NCBI GenBank assembly: GCA_017569285.1
Contig: CP069419.1
Span: 2,790,001-2,854,000 of the forward strand
Length of the DNA: 64,000 bases
From: Clostridiales bacterium
GTDB taxonomy: Bacteria; Bacillota; Clostridia; Christensenellales; Aristaeellaceae
Direction of reading: 5' to 3'
Both the position numbers and the translations under genes were made by a program. Below are positions 25,209 through 32,635 of the stretch, piece by piece. Below the pieces are notes generated by a model that had not been told where the DNA came from, made no database searches, and saw only the letters and a list, made by a program, of their open reading frames with translations. Position 1 is the first letter of the stretch; every line of letters starts with the position of its first letter.

Positions 25209-26702
25209 ATGAAAAAGACAGTTGAGCACAGCCTGTTGTTTGCAAGGGTATATGAACAGGTCGCCGGGGGAGATATTCCGAGGGAAAGCCGCCCGGTGTT
25301 CCACCTGACCCCGCTGACCGGATGGATGAACGATCCGAACGGTTTCTCCTATTATCACGGGCAGTATCATCTGTTCTACCAGTATAACCCGTATGACACC
25401 GAATGGGACGCCATGCACTGGGGCCACGCGGTGAGCCATGACCTGCTTCACTGGACGTACCTGCCGGCCGCGCTGGCCCCGGACGCGCCCTATGATTCCT
25501 TCGGCTGTTTCTCCGGCAGCGCGATGGAACTGCCCAACGGGAAACAGCTGCTGATGTACACCGGCGTGCGCCAGGAAGGCGGCGACAAGGGATACGAATA
25601 CCAGACGCAGTGCCTGGCTGTGGGCGACGGAAAGGACTACACCAAGTATGAGAAGAACCCGGTGCTGGATACCGGCGACATTCCGGAAGGGCTGAGCCCG
25701 TACGATTTCCGGGACCCCAAAATGTGGCGGAAGCCGGAAGGCGGATTCCGCTGCGTGGTGGGCGCCCGCCGGAAGGACAAGCGCGGCGTGCTGCTGCTGT
25801 TTGACAGCGAAACCGGATTCGACTGGAAGTATGCCGGCATCCTCGCGGAAAACGACGGCCGCTTCGGCCTGATGTGGGAATGCCCGGATTTCTTCCCGCT
25901 GGACGGAAAGGACCTGATCTTTGTCAGCCCGCAGGATATGCTTCCGGAAGGGTTTGAATACCACAACGGAAACGGAACGGTCTGCCTGGTCGGGAAATTC
26001 GACGGAAAGCAGTTCACCGAGGAACACAACCAGGCGATCGACTACGGAATCGACTTCTACGCCCCGCAGACCATCCAGACCCCGGATGGACGGCGCGTGA
26101 TGATCGGCTGGATGCAGAACTGGGATACCTGTAAAACCACCGGCTATGAGGAGCGCCCCTGGATCGGCCAGATGAGCATTCCGAGGGAGCTGTTCCTGAA
26201 AAACGGCCGGCTGTACCAGCAGCCGATCCGGGAACTGGCGCAGTACCGGGGCCGGAAGATCGAGTATAAGGACGTTTTGCTGGACGGGAAGAAGGAACTG
26301 AAGGGGATCGAGGGCCGCGTGGTGGAAATGGATATCACACTCCGCCCCGCGGACACGGAGAATCCCTTCCGGAAATTCACGATGCGCTTTGCGCAGAACG
26401 AGAAGTATCATTCCGACCTCAGCTTCTGGCCGTATGAATCCTGGCTGCAGATTGACCGCAAGTTCTCCGGCTCCCGCCGGGCCTACATCCACCAGCGCCG
26501 CTGCCTGGTTTCCGACCGGCAGGGCGAGATCCACCTGCATGTGGTGATGGACCGCTTCAGCGTGGAGGTGTTCATCAACGACGGGGAACAGGTGATGACG
26601 GCCACCATCCTGACCGATTCGGACGCCCGGGGAATCTCCTTCGAGACTGACGGAAAGGTCCTCATGGATATCACAAAATACACACTGTTTGATGAGGAAT
26701 GA
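25209..26702 (+). CDS. Cytoplasmic GH32 enzyme (sucrose/fructo-oligosaccharide hydrolase)
   Basis: A 497-residue GH32 enzyme without a signal peptide. All three acidic motifs are intact: WMNDPNG (nucleophile Asp about residue 42), YDFRDPKMW (about 165) and LMWECPDFF (Glu about 224). The C-terminal beta-sandwich begins near residue 340. It starts 3 bases after the secreted GH32 gene. The family hydrolyses terminal beta-fructosyl bonds in sucrose, sucrose-6-phosphate, levan or inulin oligosaccharides. As there is no PTS transporter here, the substrate is more likely an unphosphorylated oligosaccharide brought in by the ABC transporter. Fructose released would be phosphorylated by the next gene's product. 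Confidence 0.93.
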   Translation: MKKTVEHSLLFARVYEQVAGGDIPRESRPVFHLTPLTGWMNDPNGFSYYHGQYHLFYQYNPYDTEWDAMHWGHAVSHDLLHWTYLPAALAPDAPYDSFGCFSGSAMELPNGKQLLMYTGVRQEGGDKGYEYQTQCLAVGDGKDYTKYEKNPVLDTGDIPEGLSPYDFRDPKMWRKPEGGFRCVVGARRKDKRGVLLLFDSETGFDWKYAGILAENDGRFGLMWECPDFFPLDGKDLIFVSPQDMLPEGFEYHNGNGTVCLVGKFDGKQFTEEHNQAIDYGIDFYAPQTIQTPDGRRVMIGWMQNWDTCKTTGYEERPWIGQMSIPRELFLKNGRLYQQPIRELAQYRGRKIEYKDVLLDGKKELKGIEGRVVEMDITLRPADTENPFRKFTMRFAQNEKYHSDLSFWPYESWLQIDRKFSGSRRAYIHQRRCLVSDRQGEIHLHVVMDRFSVEVFINDGEQVMTATILTDSDARGISFETDGKVLMDITKYTLFDEE

Positions 26703-26707
26703 AACGG

Positions 26708-27670
26708 ATGAAGCATTATGACGTAGCGGCTCTCGGGGAGCTGCTGATTGACTTTGCCCCGCATTCCACCAACCCCGCGGGTTATCCGGTCCTGTCCGCC
26801 AATCCCGGCGGCGCGCCGGGCAACTTCCTGGCCGCGCTGACGAAGTACGGCTGCCGGACGGCCATGGTCGGCAAGGTGGGGGATGATACCTTCGGGCGGA
26901 TGCTGGTGAATACCCTGCAGGAAGCGGGAATCGACACCCGGGGGATCCGGATCGATCCGGATGTGTTTACCACGCTGGCTTTTGTTTCCCTGGATGAAAG
27001 CGGAAACCGGGACTTCAGCTTCGCGCGGAAGCCGGGGGCGGATACCTGCCTGAAACCGGAGGAAGTGGATGAGGAACTGATTGCGGACGCGAAGGTGTTC
27101 CACTTCGGAACGCTTTCCCTGACGGATGAGCCCGCGGCCTCAGCCACCCGCCGGGCCATTGAACTGGCCAAAGCCCACGGGCTGCTGATCAGCCTGGACC
27201 CGAACCTGCGCAAGCCGCTGTGGAAACGGGAAGAGGACGCAAAGGCCGCCATCGAGTGGAGCCTGAAGCAAGCGGACATCATCAAGATCAGCGATGAGGA
27301 AATCGCGTGGCTGTGGGGAATCTCCCCCGAGGAAGGCGCCGAAAAGCTGCTGAAGGAATACGGCGCTTCGCTGGTATATGCCACGCTGGGACCGAAGGGC
27401 TGCTATGCCGCGACCGCGAAGCACCGCGTAACGGTGCAGAGCCCCTCCGGCATCCGGGTGGTGGATACCACCGGCGCCGGGGATATCTTCGGCGGCAGCG
27501 CGATGAGCCAGTTCATCCGCCTGGGGAAGGCCCCCGCGGACCTGACGGAAGACGAGCTGCGGCAGATTGTCCGCTTTGCCTGCACGGCGGCGAGCCTTTC
27601 CACGCAGGTGCACGGCGGCATCACCAGCGTCCCGGACCCTGCGGCCGTGAAAGGAAAAATGAACGAATAA
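26708..27670 (+). CDS. Fructokinase (PfkB/ribokinase family)
   Basis: A 320-residue carbohydrate kinase. GAGG at 26694-26697 fits the ATG at 26708 better than the overlapping ATG at 26699. The PfkB signatures are visible: GELLIDFAP near the N-terminus, NPGGAPGNFLAAL (residues about 32-44) and the catalytic DTTGAGDIFGGSAMSQFI (about 256-273) with the anion hole and the base Asp. The NPGGAPGN motif is characteristic of bacterial fructokinases. It phosphorylates fructose in the cytoplasm, feeding glycolysis, and closes the fructan operon. A strong terminator follows. Confidence 0.92.
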   Translation: MKHYDVAALGELLIDFAPHSTNPAGYPVLSANPGGAPGNFLAALTKYGCRTAMVGKVGDDTFGRMLVNTLQEAGIDTRGIRIDPDVFTTLAFVSLDESGNRDFSFARKPGADTCLKPEEVDEELIADAKVFHFGTLSLTDEPAASATRRAIELAKAHGLLISLDPNLRKPLWKREEDAKAAIEWSLKQADIIKISDEEIAWLWGISPEEGAEKLLKEYGASLVYATLGPKGCYAATAKHRVTVQSPSGIRVVDTTGAGDIFGGSAMSQFIRLGKAPADLTEDELRQIVRFACTAASLSTQVHGGITSVPDPAAVKGKMNE

Positions 27671-27691
27671 TCGCCCGAAAGGGTAATAAGG

Positions 27692-27720
27692 AAGGGCACC
27701 TGAAGCCAGGTGCCCTTTCT
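27692..27720 (+). terminator. Terminator of the fructan operon
   Basis: Perfect 11-bp arms (27692-27702 and 27707-27717) around AAGC, ending in CTTTCT. The T-run is short. It lies between convergent genes and may serve both. Confidence 0.75.
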
Positions 27721-27738
27721 GCAGCCTATGAACAAAGA

Positions 27739-28290
27739 TTATTTCCACTGAACCGCTGCAACCAGTTCATCGGTGGCTTCCTCCAGGGATTTCCGGGAGA
27801 AAGCGGACAGGGAGAAGATGTAGGTTCCGCAGCTGCCGGTGATCCGGATGCTGCGCTGGAAGACGGTGATGCTGGAATTGGTGAGGCCCACCAGCATTTC
27901 CGCATCGCAGACGAGCACGGGAACGCCCCAGAGCTCCGTTTCAGCGGCTTCCGAGACCTCATAGCTTTTCATGGTGTTTCCCTTGGCCGCCTGCTGGGAA
28001 CTCATAGCCGCCTCGGCATTCCGGAGCATGGTCGTGAATTCTTCCGCCGCAACCGGTTCCGTCGACGGAAGCCAGATCGCGCTGACGGCGGAGGTGGAAA
28101 CTTCGCCGGTGACGGTCCGGTAGTAGACAAACAGCGGCTGCCCGACCACCTTGAAGCTGGAGTAGTCCAGCGGGACCGTCGTCTGCAGGGTGAAGTCCTC
28201 AAACTCCGAGGTAACCACGCGGTCCGCCGCGGCCGCGGCGCAGCCGAGGAGCATCACAGCGGACAGGAAAAGGGCGAGCAGGCGCTTCAT
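27739..28290 (-). CDS. Secreted protein of unknown function
   Basis: A 183-residue protein with a classical signal peptide (MKRLLALFLSAVMLLGCAAAAA); the LLGC could be a lipobox, although the residues after it are Ala-rich. AAGGAGGG precedes the ATG. The mature part is a small alpha/beta domain (FEDFTLQTTVPLDY at its start, a hydrophobic LWGVPVLVCDAEML core), with no catalytic motif I recognise. It resembles the small secreted proteins of Clostridia that are usually left unnamed. It is convergent with the fructan operon and divergent from the ArsR operon. Confidence 0.6.
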   Translation of the reverse strand: MKRLLALFLSAVMLLGCAAAAADRVVTSEFEDFTLQTTVPLDYSSFKVVGQPLFVYYRTVTGEVSTSAVSAIWLPSTEPVAAEEFTTMLRNAEAAMSSQQAAKGNTMKSYEVSEAAETELWGVPVLVCDAEMLVGLTNSSITVFQRSIRITGSCGTYIFSLSAFSRKSLEEATDELVAAVQWK

Positions 28291-28432
28291 GGCGTTCCCT
28301 CCTTCCGGTCAGGCAGATGAAAAGCATATCTTTGAACCAATCCATTCTTTGATGTATTGATTCGCCTCCGGGCCCCAAATTCCTTTTTGCCTGACAGGGA
28401 TCCAAATCAATTAGATAATTATCAAATTGGTA

Positions 28433-28461
28433 TTGCAAATCCGATTTGAATATGATATTAT
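28433..28461 (+). promoter_or_regulatory. Promoter of the ArsR operon with internal inverted repeat
   Basis: TTGCAA (28433-28438), 17-bp spacer, TATTAT (28456-28461). The perfect repeat CAAATC-C-GATTTG (28436-28448) lies in the spacer, a usual place for an ArsR-type repressor site. The rest of the 235-base gap from 28291 shows nothing else clear. Confidence 0.55.
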
Positions 28462-28525
28462 GACGACGATCGAAGGAAATGCCATGGAATTCGAAACAGA
28501 TTGGACTGATGGAGGACAGAACCGG

Positions 28526-28894
28526 ATGGAACAGAAAATGGAAAAGCTGAACCGGTATTTTGAGGAGAAGATTGCCGGATGCGGACAGCGGGACAGGGAA
28601 CTGAGCGCGGATGGCCGCGGGGATGAAGCGGTGTTTGAGAAAGTGCGCGGGAACATCTATGACGCGATGCGCACGTGGCTGGCTGTGGCGGCCCGGATCA
28701 ATCCGGGAAACGCGGACGGAGCAAAGGACTTCTTCATCCAGCGGGTGGAACAGATTCCGGCCTCCTGGGCAGCTGCCTATGACAAGGCAAAGGAGCATGG
28801 GGACACGGTGCGGATGCAGACGGAACAGGTGAAGCTGGACGTGGTCCGGGAGGTCCGCGCGAAATTCGATGAGATCTGGGAGGGAGTGGAATGA
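28526..28894 (+). CDS. Small cytoplasmic protein cotranscribed with an ArsR regulator
   Basis: A 122-residue, strongly helical, charged protein beginning MEQKMEKLNRYFEEKIAGC. GGAGG at 28511-28515 supports this ATG over upstream in-frame starts that fall inside the promoter. No membrane segment or known motif is seen; regular charged heptads suggest a helical bundle. Its stop overlaps the start of the ArsR/DUF2087 gene (ATGA at 28891-28894), so the two are translationally coupled and the protein probably works with, or is regulated by, that regulator. I do not recognise a family with a known function. Confidence 0.65.
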   Translation: MEQKMEKLNRYFEEKIAGCGQRDRELSADGRGDEAVFEKVRGNIYDAMRTWLAVAARINPGNADGAKDFFIQRVEQIPASWAAAYDKAKEHGDTVRMQTEQVKLDVVREVRAKFDEIWEGVE

Positions 28895-29445
28895 CAGAGA
28901 CGGAAGCAATCAGCCTGTTCAAATGCCTGGCGGACAAATCCCGGCTGCAGATCCTGAAATCCCTGGCGATGGAGGACATGTATGTGGAGCGCCTGGCTGA
29001 ACGGCTGGGCATCTCCGCGCCGACGGTATCCTTCCACCTGAAGAAGCTGGCGGACGCCGGGGCAGTGACCTCCTACAAAAGCCAGTACTATATGATGTAC
29101 TCGCTGAACAAGGACATTTTTGAGACCAGCATGCTGGAAATCATCCGGGAAAAATCCGATGAGGCGGAGATCCAGGCCCAGCGGGACGCGGAATACCGGA
29201 AAAAGGTGATTGACGCTTTCTTCGAATACGGAAAGCTGAAATCCATTCCGTCCCAGCGGAAAAAGGAGCGCATTGTCCTGGAGGTCATCGCGGACGCCTT
29301 CGAGTATGACCGGGTCTATACGGAGCGGGAAGTCAATGTCATTATTGCAGACTTTTTTGATGATTTCTGCACAATCCGCCGGGATATGGTCGCGGAAAAC
29401 CTCCTGGACCGGGATGCCGGCAGATACTGGCGCGTTCGGACGTAA
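28891..29445 (+). CDS. ArsR-type regulator with C-terminal DUF2087 domain
   Basis: A 184-residue protein. Residues 1-80 form an ArsR winged helix (LFKCLADKSRLQILKSLAMEDMYVERLAERLGISAPTVSFHLKKLADAG, positions about 9-58). The usual metal-binding CVC motif of the ArsR/SmtB metalloregulators is absent. Residues about 108-180 match DUF2087 (KLKSIPSQRKKERIVLEVI, then FFDDFCTIRRDMVAENLLDRD and YWRV at the end), a basic domain often joined to ArsR or GNAT domains. It likely represses its own operon through the repeat in the promoter. The signal sensed is unknown, and metal sensing is not indicated. Confidence 0.88.
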   Translation: MTETEAISLFKCLADKSRLQILKSLAMEDMYVERLAERLGISAPTVSFHLKKLADAGAVTSYKSQYYMMYSLNKDIFETSMLEIIREKSDEAEIQAQRDAEYRKKVIDAFFEYGKLKSIPSQRKKERIVLEVIADAFEYDRVYTEREVNVIIADFFDDFCTIRRDMVAENLLDRDAGRYWRVRT

Positions 29446-29467
29446 AAAACTGCATATTGAAAATCAG

Positions 29468-29496
29468 GCGTTCCTGAGGAATCGGGAACGCTTTTT
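29468..29496 (+). terminator. Rho-independent terminator of the ArsR operon
   Basis: GCGTTCC (29468-29474) pairs with GGAACGC (29485-29491), followed by TTTTT. It separates the ArsR operon from the radical SAM locus. Confidence 0.8.
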
Positions 29497-29570
29497 GCTT
29501 GCAATATCGGGACGGAAACCGATTCCCCCCAAAGACAGGGAGAACGCGCATTGAGACTCAGACATGTGTT

Positions 29571-29591
29571 TTTTGGTACAAACAACCAAAA
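29571..29591. promoter_or_regulatory. Inverted repeat upstream of the RiPP locus
   Basis: TTTTGGT (29571-29577) and ACCAAAA (29585-29591), 7-base loop, about 35 bp upstream of the -35 box of the maturase promoter. It could be a regulator binding site; there is no direct evidence. Confidence 0.3.
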
Positions 29592-29626
29592 GTGATCAAT
29601 AACAACAAAATAAGTACTTGTTTTCC

Positions 29627-29655
29627 TTTACAAATAAAAGTATTTTTTATACAAT
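29627..29655 (+). promoter_or_regulatory. Predicted promoter of the radical SAM/peptide locus
   Basis: TTTACA (29627-29632), 17-bp spacer, TACAAT (29650-29655), within an AT-rich stretch (about 29560-29660) that contrasts with the GC-rich surroundings. Confidence 0.6.
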
Positions 29656-29690
29656 GTGATTATCCGGAACATGGATGAAGGAGCGTGGCA

Positions 29691-30836
29691 ATGGAAGGAC
29701 CGGTAAAGGGAGTTGAATTCCTGGCTCAGTTGCGGGAACAGGGTGGCAGGAAAAAACCCAATTTCCGGGATCTTGCCGGGCTGCTTGACCAGAAGGCCAG
29801 GCAGAAAGGGATTCCCATCAGCGGCCAGTTTGAACTGACACCGTTGTGCAACCTGGATTGCAAAATGTGCTATGTCCACCTGAATCCGGACCAGCTCCGG
29901 GGACACTCCGTACTTTCAGTTGCAGAATGGAAAGACATCATGCACCAGGCCTTTGAGGCGGGAATGTTCCAGGCCTCCCTGACCGGCGGCGAATGCCTGG
30001 CATATTCCGGATTTGACGAGCTCTATCTTTATCTGCATGGTCTTGGATGCGAGGTTAATATCCTTAGCAACGGTGTGTTGCTCGACGAGAAGCGGATTCA
30101 GTTCTTCCGGGATCACAGGCCGGCTGATATCCAGATTACGCTGTATGGCTGGAACGATGATGTGTATGAGCGGGTAACTGGGAAGCGCACTTTCGAAACA
30201 GTTGTGCGGAATATCCAGATGGCGCAGAAAGCAAAATTATCTATTACGCTCTCTGTAACACCAAGTATCTACTTAGGGGAAGATGCACTGGAAACAGTTC
30301 GGGTTGCAAAGTCTCTATGTAGGGATGTAATTATTAATCCGATGATTTTTACTCCCCGAGAGGAAACTGGACGCTCAGGACAGATGGATGATCCCAGCTT
30401 GGATCTATATGTGCGGCTTTATCGGCTCGTAAATGAGATAAATGGGCAGGAATCTCGAGAAATATCTCCGGAACTGCTTCCAGCTCCTGGCGGGCCGTGC
30501 CACACCTGTACGGACTGCGGAATTAGGTGCGGTGGTGGCCGATCATCATTCACAGTGGATTGGAAGGGAATTTTAAGAGGTTGCAGTCGTTTGGACGGAG
30601 AACAGGGGTATCTGTTGGAGGAGAGCTTCAGTACAGTCTGGGCACGGATCAATGAGTGGTCGAACAGAATACCAAGGGTTCCTGAGTGCAAAGGCTGTCC
30701 TTATGAAGAAGTCTGTAACAACTGCGCGGCGAATGTGGCAATATTTGCTGAGCTTGGAAAGCAACCAATCGAGTTATGCAAACGGACGATGTATCTGGTT
30801 CAGAATGGTGTAATGCAGATTCCTGAATGCGACTGA
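29691..30836 (+). CDS. Radical SAM/SPASM peptide maturase
   Basis: A 381-residue radical SAM enzyme; AAGGAG 7 bases upstream supports ATG 29691 over GTG 29685. The [4Fe-4S]-SAM motif C-x3-C-x2-C is seen in LTPLCNLDCKMCYVH (Cys about 53, 57 and 60), followed by SLTGGECLAY. The C-terminal third carries a SPASM-type set of cysteines (CHTCTDCGIRCGGG, then GCSRL, then ECKGCPYEEVCNNCAAN) for auxiliary clusters. Such enzymes modify ribosomal peptides, for example by thioether or C-C crosslinks. A 64-residue Cys- and aromatic-rich peptide gene lies 85 bases downstream and is the likely substrate. From about base 30230 the codons become more AT-rich (TTA, ATA, AGA-type choices) than in the first half, suggesting a transferred or recombined gene. 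Confidence 0.88.
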   Translation: MEGPVKGVEFLAQLREQGGRKKPNFRDLAGLLDQKARQKGIPISGQFELTPLCNLDCKMCYVHLNPDQLRGHSVLSVAEWKDIMHQAFEAGMFQASLTGGECLAYSGFDELYLYLHGLGCEVNILSNGVLLDEKRIQFFRDHRPADIQITLYGWNDDVYERVTGKRTFETVVRNIQMAQKAKLSITLSVTPSIYLGEDALETVRVAKSLCRDVIINPMIFTPREETGRSGQMDDPSLDLYVRLYRLVNEINGQESREISPELLPAPGGPCHTCTDCGIRCGGGRSSFTVDWKGILRGCSRLDGEQGYLLEESFSTVWARINEWSNRIPRVPECKGCPYEEVCNNCAANVAIFAELGKQPIELCKRTMYLVQNGVMQIPECD

Positions 30837-30921
30837 TCCATCTCGGAATAGTTGGAATAACAAAGACACTCACCGGCATTTTCCGGTTTGTGAATAGAAA
30901 TCGAAAGAAAGGAGCAAAAAA

Positions 30922-31116
30922 ATGAAGAAGGCATATGAAAGCCCGGTAGTTGAAAAGGTTGATTTTGATTATGAAGACAATGTGGTTGCTTCTGGTTCAA
31001 TAGTTGAGACCAAAGATGGAGTAAAAAATTGTTGGTGCTGCAATGTAAACCCTAATCCCAAGCCCACTGTTTACACTTGGTGGCCTTTTATTTTCTTCTG
31101 CTGCCGCCGGTATTAA
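30922..31116 (+). CDS. Candidate RiPP precursor peptide
   Basis: A 64-residue peptide preceded by AGAAAGGAG. The leader part MKKAYESPVVEKVDFDYED is the K-x-Y-x-x-P-x-x-E type of N-terminus common in putative modified-peptide precursors of gut Clostridia. The C-terminal part holds five cysteines in two groups (NCWCC at about 36-40 and FCC near 60-61), Asn/Pro repeats (NPNPKP) and an aromatic run (WWPFIFF), and ends RRY. It has no signal peptide and no enzyme motif. It lies directly after a radical SAM/SPASM maturase and before a strong terminator, so it is best read as its substrate. Alanine-Ser-Gly-Ser near residues 25-28 may be where the leader ends, but no protease or exporter gene is adjacent. 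Confidence 0.7.
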   Translation: MKKAYESPVVEKVDFDYEDNVVASGSIVETKDGVKNCWCCNVNPNPKPTVYTWWPFIFFCCRRY

Positions 31117-31157
31117 TTTCTGAAACAAAACGAGATAATGGTTGTATAACCTGAATG

Positions 31158-31207
31158 GCCCCCCCTAGAAGAGAACCTCAAAGGGTTCGAATTCGGGGGG
31201 CTTTTTT
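31158..31207 (+). terminator. Strong terminator of the RiPP locus
   Basis: A C-rich arm (31158-31165) pairs with a G-rich arm (31195-31201), enclosing a smaller hairpin GAACC/GGTTC. Six T residues follow (31202-31207). Confidence 0.8.
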
Positions 31208-31237
31208 GCAATTTTTCAGACGAACCAGCAGCCAGCT

Positions 31238-31267
31238 TTAGTATTGGTACCAGAACCATGGTATAAT
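31238..31267 (+). promoter_or_regulatory. Predicted promoter of the transpeptidase-like gene
   Basis: TATAAT at 31262-31267 with a weak TTTAGT 18 bp upstream (31238-31243). Confidence 0.45.
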
Positions 31268-31352
31268 GACCGCAGAAGGACAACTGAAAACAGGGACAGG
31301 ACCTGCGGCAGAACAAGCCCTGTGATTGCAGAAGAAAAGGAGATGCGGAAGA

Positions 31353-32081
31353 ATGAAGAAACGGGTATGGATTTCACTGATCCTGGCGGTGGCGATGGCC
31401 CTGGCCTGTACTGCAGCGCTGGCTGAGGACGGCCTGTATGCCGGCAACCAGCCGGAAACGGATTCCCCGGAATGGGTGGTGAACCTGCCGCCGGCGCAGG
31501 ACGCGGAGCAGCTGCTGATTGTGGCCGGGATGGGCATGGACAAAACCGCCGCGACGATCTCCATGCACCGGAAGGACGCAGACGGAAACTGGAAGCAGAT
31601 CCTGTCAACGCCCGGGTTTGTCGGAAAGAACGGCCTGTGCGCGGACGCAGATCACAAGGAAGGCTGCGCGCAGACGCCTGTCGGGATTTACCGCTTCAAC
31701 AAAGCCTTCGGAATCGCTCCGGATCCCGGCTGCGCAATCCCGTATATCCAGGTGGATGAGAATACCTACTGGAGCGGGGACCCGGACCGGCAGTACAACC
31801 AGATGGTGGATATCCGCGACGTGCCGGAGCTGGTGATGGATGACAGCGAGCACATTGTGGACTATGACTATCAGTACCAGTACTGCCTGAACATCAGCTT
31901 CAACGAAGACGGAACGCCCGGACGGGGATCCGCGATCTTCCTCCACTGCTTCGGCCCCTGGAAGCCCTGGACCGGCGGATGCGTATCCGTTCCGGAAAAC
32001 ATCATGAAGAAGATCATGCAGAACGTCCGAGAGGACTGTGTGGTTGTGATTGATACCTTTGAGAGCCTGGGCGTGGAATAA
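31353..32081 (+). CDS. Secreted L,D-transpeptidase (YkuD-like) family protein
   Basis: A 242-residue secreted protein with a signal peptide (MKKRVWISLILAVAMALACTAALA). The core has features of the YkuD-like catalytic domain: QTPVGIYRFNKAFG (about residues 109-122) and SAIFLHCFGPWKPWTGGCVSVPENIM (about 196-221), where the His and the Cys of TGGCVSVP would be the catalytic pair. These enzymes crosslink or modify peptidoglycan outside the membrane. GAAAAGGAGATG lies upstream. The protein is small, without LysM or other wall-binding repeats. Because the spacing of His and Cys differs somewhat from standard ErfK/YbiS proteins, an amidase-like or regulatory activity is possible. Confidence 0.78.
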   Translation: MKKRVWISLILAVAMALACTAALAEDGLYAGNQPETDSPEWVVNLPPAQDAEQLLIVAGMGMDKTAATISMHRKDADGNWKQILSTPGFVGKNGLCADADHKEGCAQTPVGIYRFNKAFGIAPDPGCAIPYIQVDENTYWSGDPDRQYNQMVDIRDVPELVMDDSEHIVDYDYQYQYCLNISFNEDGTPGRGSAIFLHCFGPWKPWTGGCVSVPENIMKKIMQNVREDCVVVIDTFESLGVE

Positions 32082-32265
32082 GAACAGACGAATCATACCG
32101 GCATCCGGACAGGAAACCCGCTGCGGGTTTCCCGTTTTTCTGCCCGGAAAGAAAAATAACGGGCTGTATATTTCCGCAGCGGTCCTGTATTCCGCCCTCT
32201 TCCGGTGGTATCCTGTAATCACGGTGAGAGGATCACCGGAAACGATGAAAAGGAGGGCACGAAAA

Positions 32266-32475
32266 ATGTTTGCCATGATCGTTGGAATTATCGCTGTTGT
32301 GTATGTGGGAGCTGCGCTGCTGAGCGTGCTCGGCCTGATTTTCGGCACGCTGTTCTCCGTCACGATTTCCGTGGCCGGCTGGGTATTCTCCGGCAAGGGA
32401 ATTCTCCTCGGCATCATTATCGGATTCCTCGCGGTGAAGGCGCTCCGCGGACGGAACACCATCAACGAGGGATAA
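32266..32475 (+). CDS. Small two-helix membrane protein
   Basis: A 69-residue protein with two hydrophobic segments (residues about 2-28 and 33-60) separated by a short turn and ending in a basic, hydrophilic tail. AGGAGGG at 32251-32257 points to this ATG; an in-frame ATG at 32245 lies before the site. No known family is evident. It stands alone between the transpeptidase-like gene and a strong terminator. It may be a small stress or envelope-associated protein; nothing in the sequence decides this. Confidence 0.55.
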   Translation: MFAMIVGIIAVVYVGAALLSVLGLIFGTLFSVTISVAGWVFSGKGILLGIIIGFLAVKALRGRNTINEG

Positions 32476-32515
32476 CGGACAAACTGAAGCCGCAGTAACA
32501 GACGCGGCCCAACCC

Positions 32516-32550
32516 CCGGCGGCGGAGCAATCCGCCGCCGGTTTTCTTCT
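32516..32550 (+). terminator. Rho-independent terminator after the small membrane protein
   Basis: Perfect 11-bp GC-rich arms (32516-32526 and 32531-32541) around a GCAA tetraloop, followed by TTTTCTTCT. Confidence 0.85.
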
Positions 32551-32566
32551 GCCCTGAAAATTCCGG

Positions 32567-32596
32567 TTGAACTGCTTCTATGTTCTATGATATAGT
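32567..32596 (+). promoter_or_regulatory. Predicted promoter of the GNAT-GNAT-methyltransferase gene
   Basis: TTGAAC (32567-32572), 18-bp spacer, TATAGT (32591-32596). Confidence 0.5.
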
Positions 32597-32635
32597 ATCG
32601 GAAAATTATCCGGCGGGGACAGGAGGCGGCGGCAG

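Noticed and set aside
23808-26540. 910-codon open frame on the minus strand
   Set aside because: Antisense to two GH32 genes with intact catalytic motifs; no ribosome binding site or known domain.
30922-31116. SCIFF-type ranthipeptide
   Set aside because: The cysteine spacing and leader do not match the six-Cys-in-45 pattern, and the maturase is not the conserved SCIFF partner by context.
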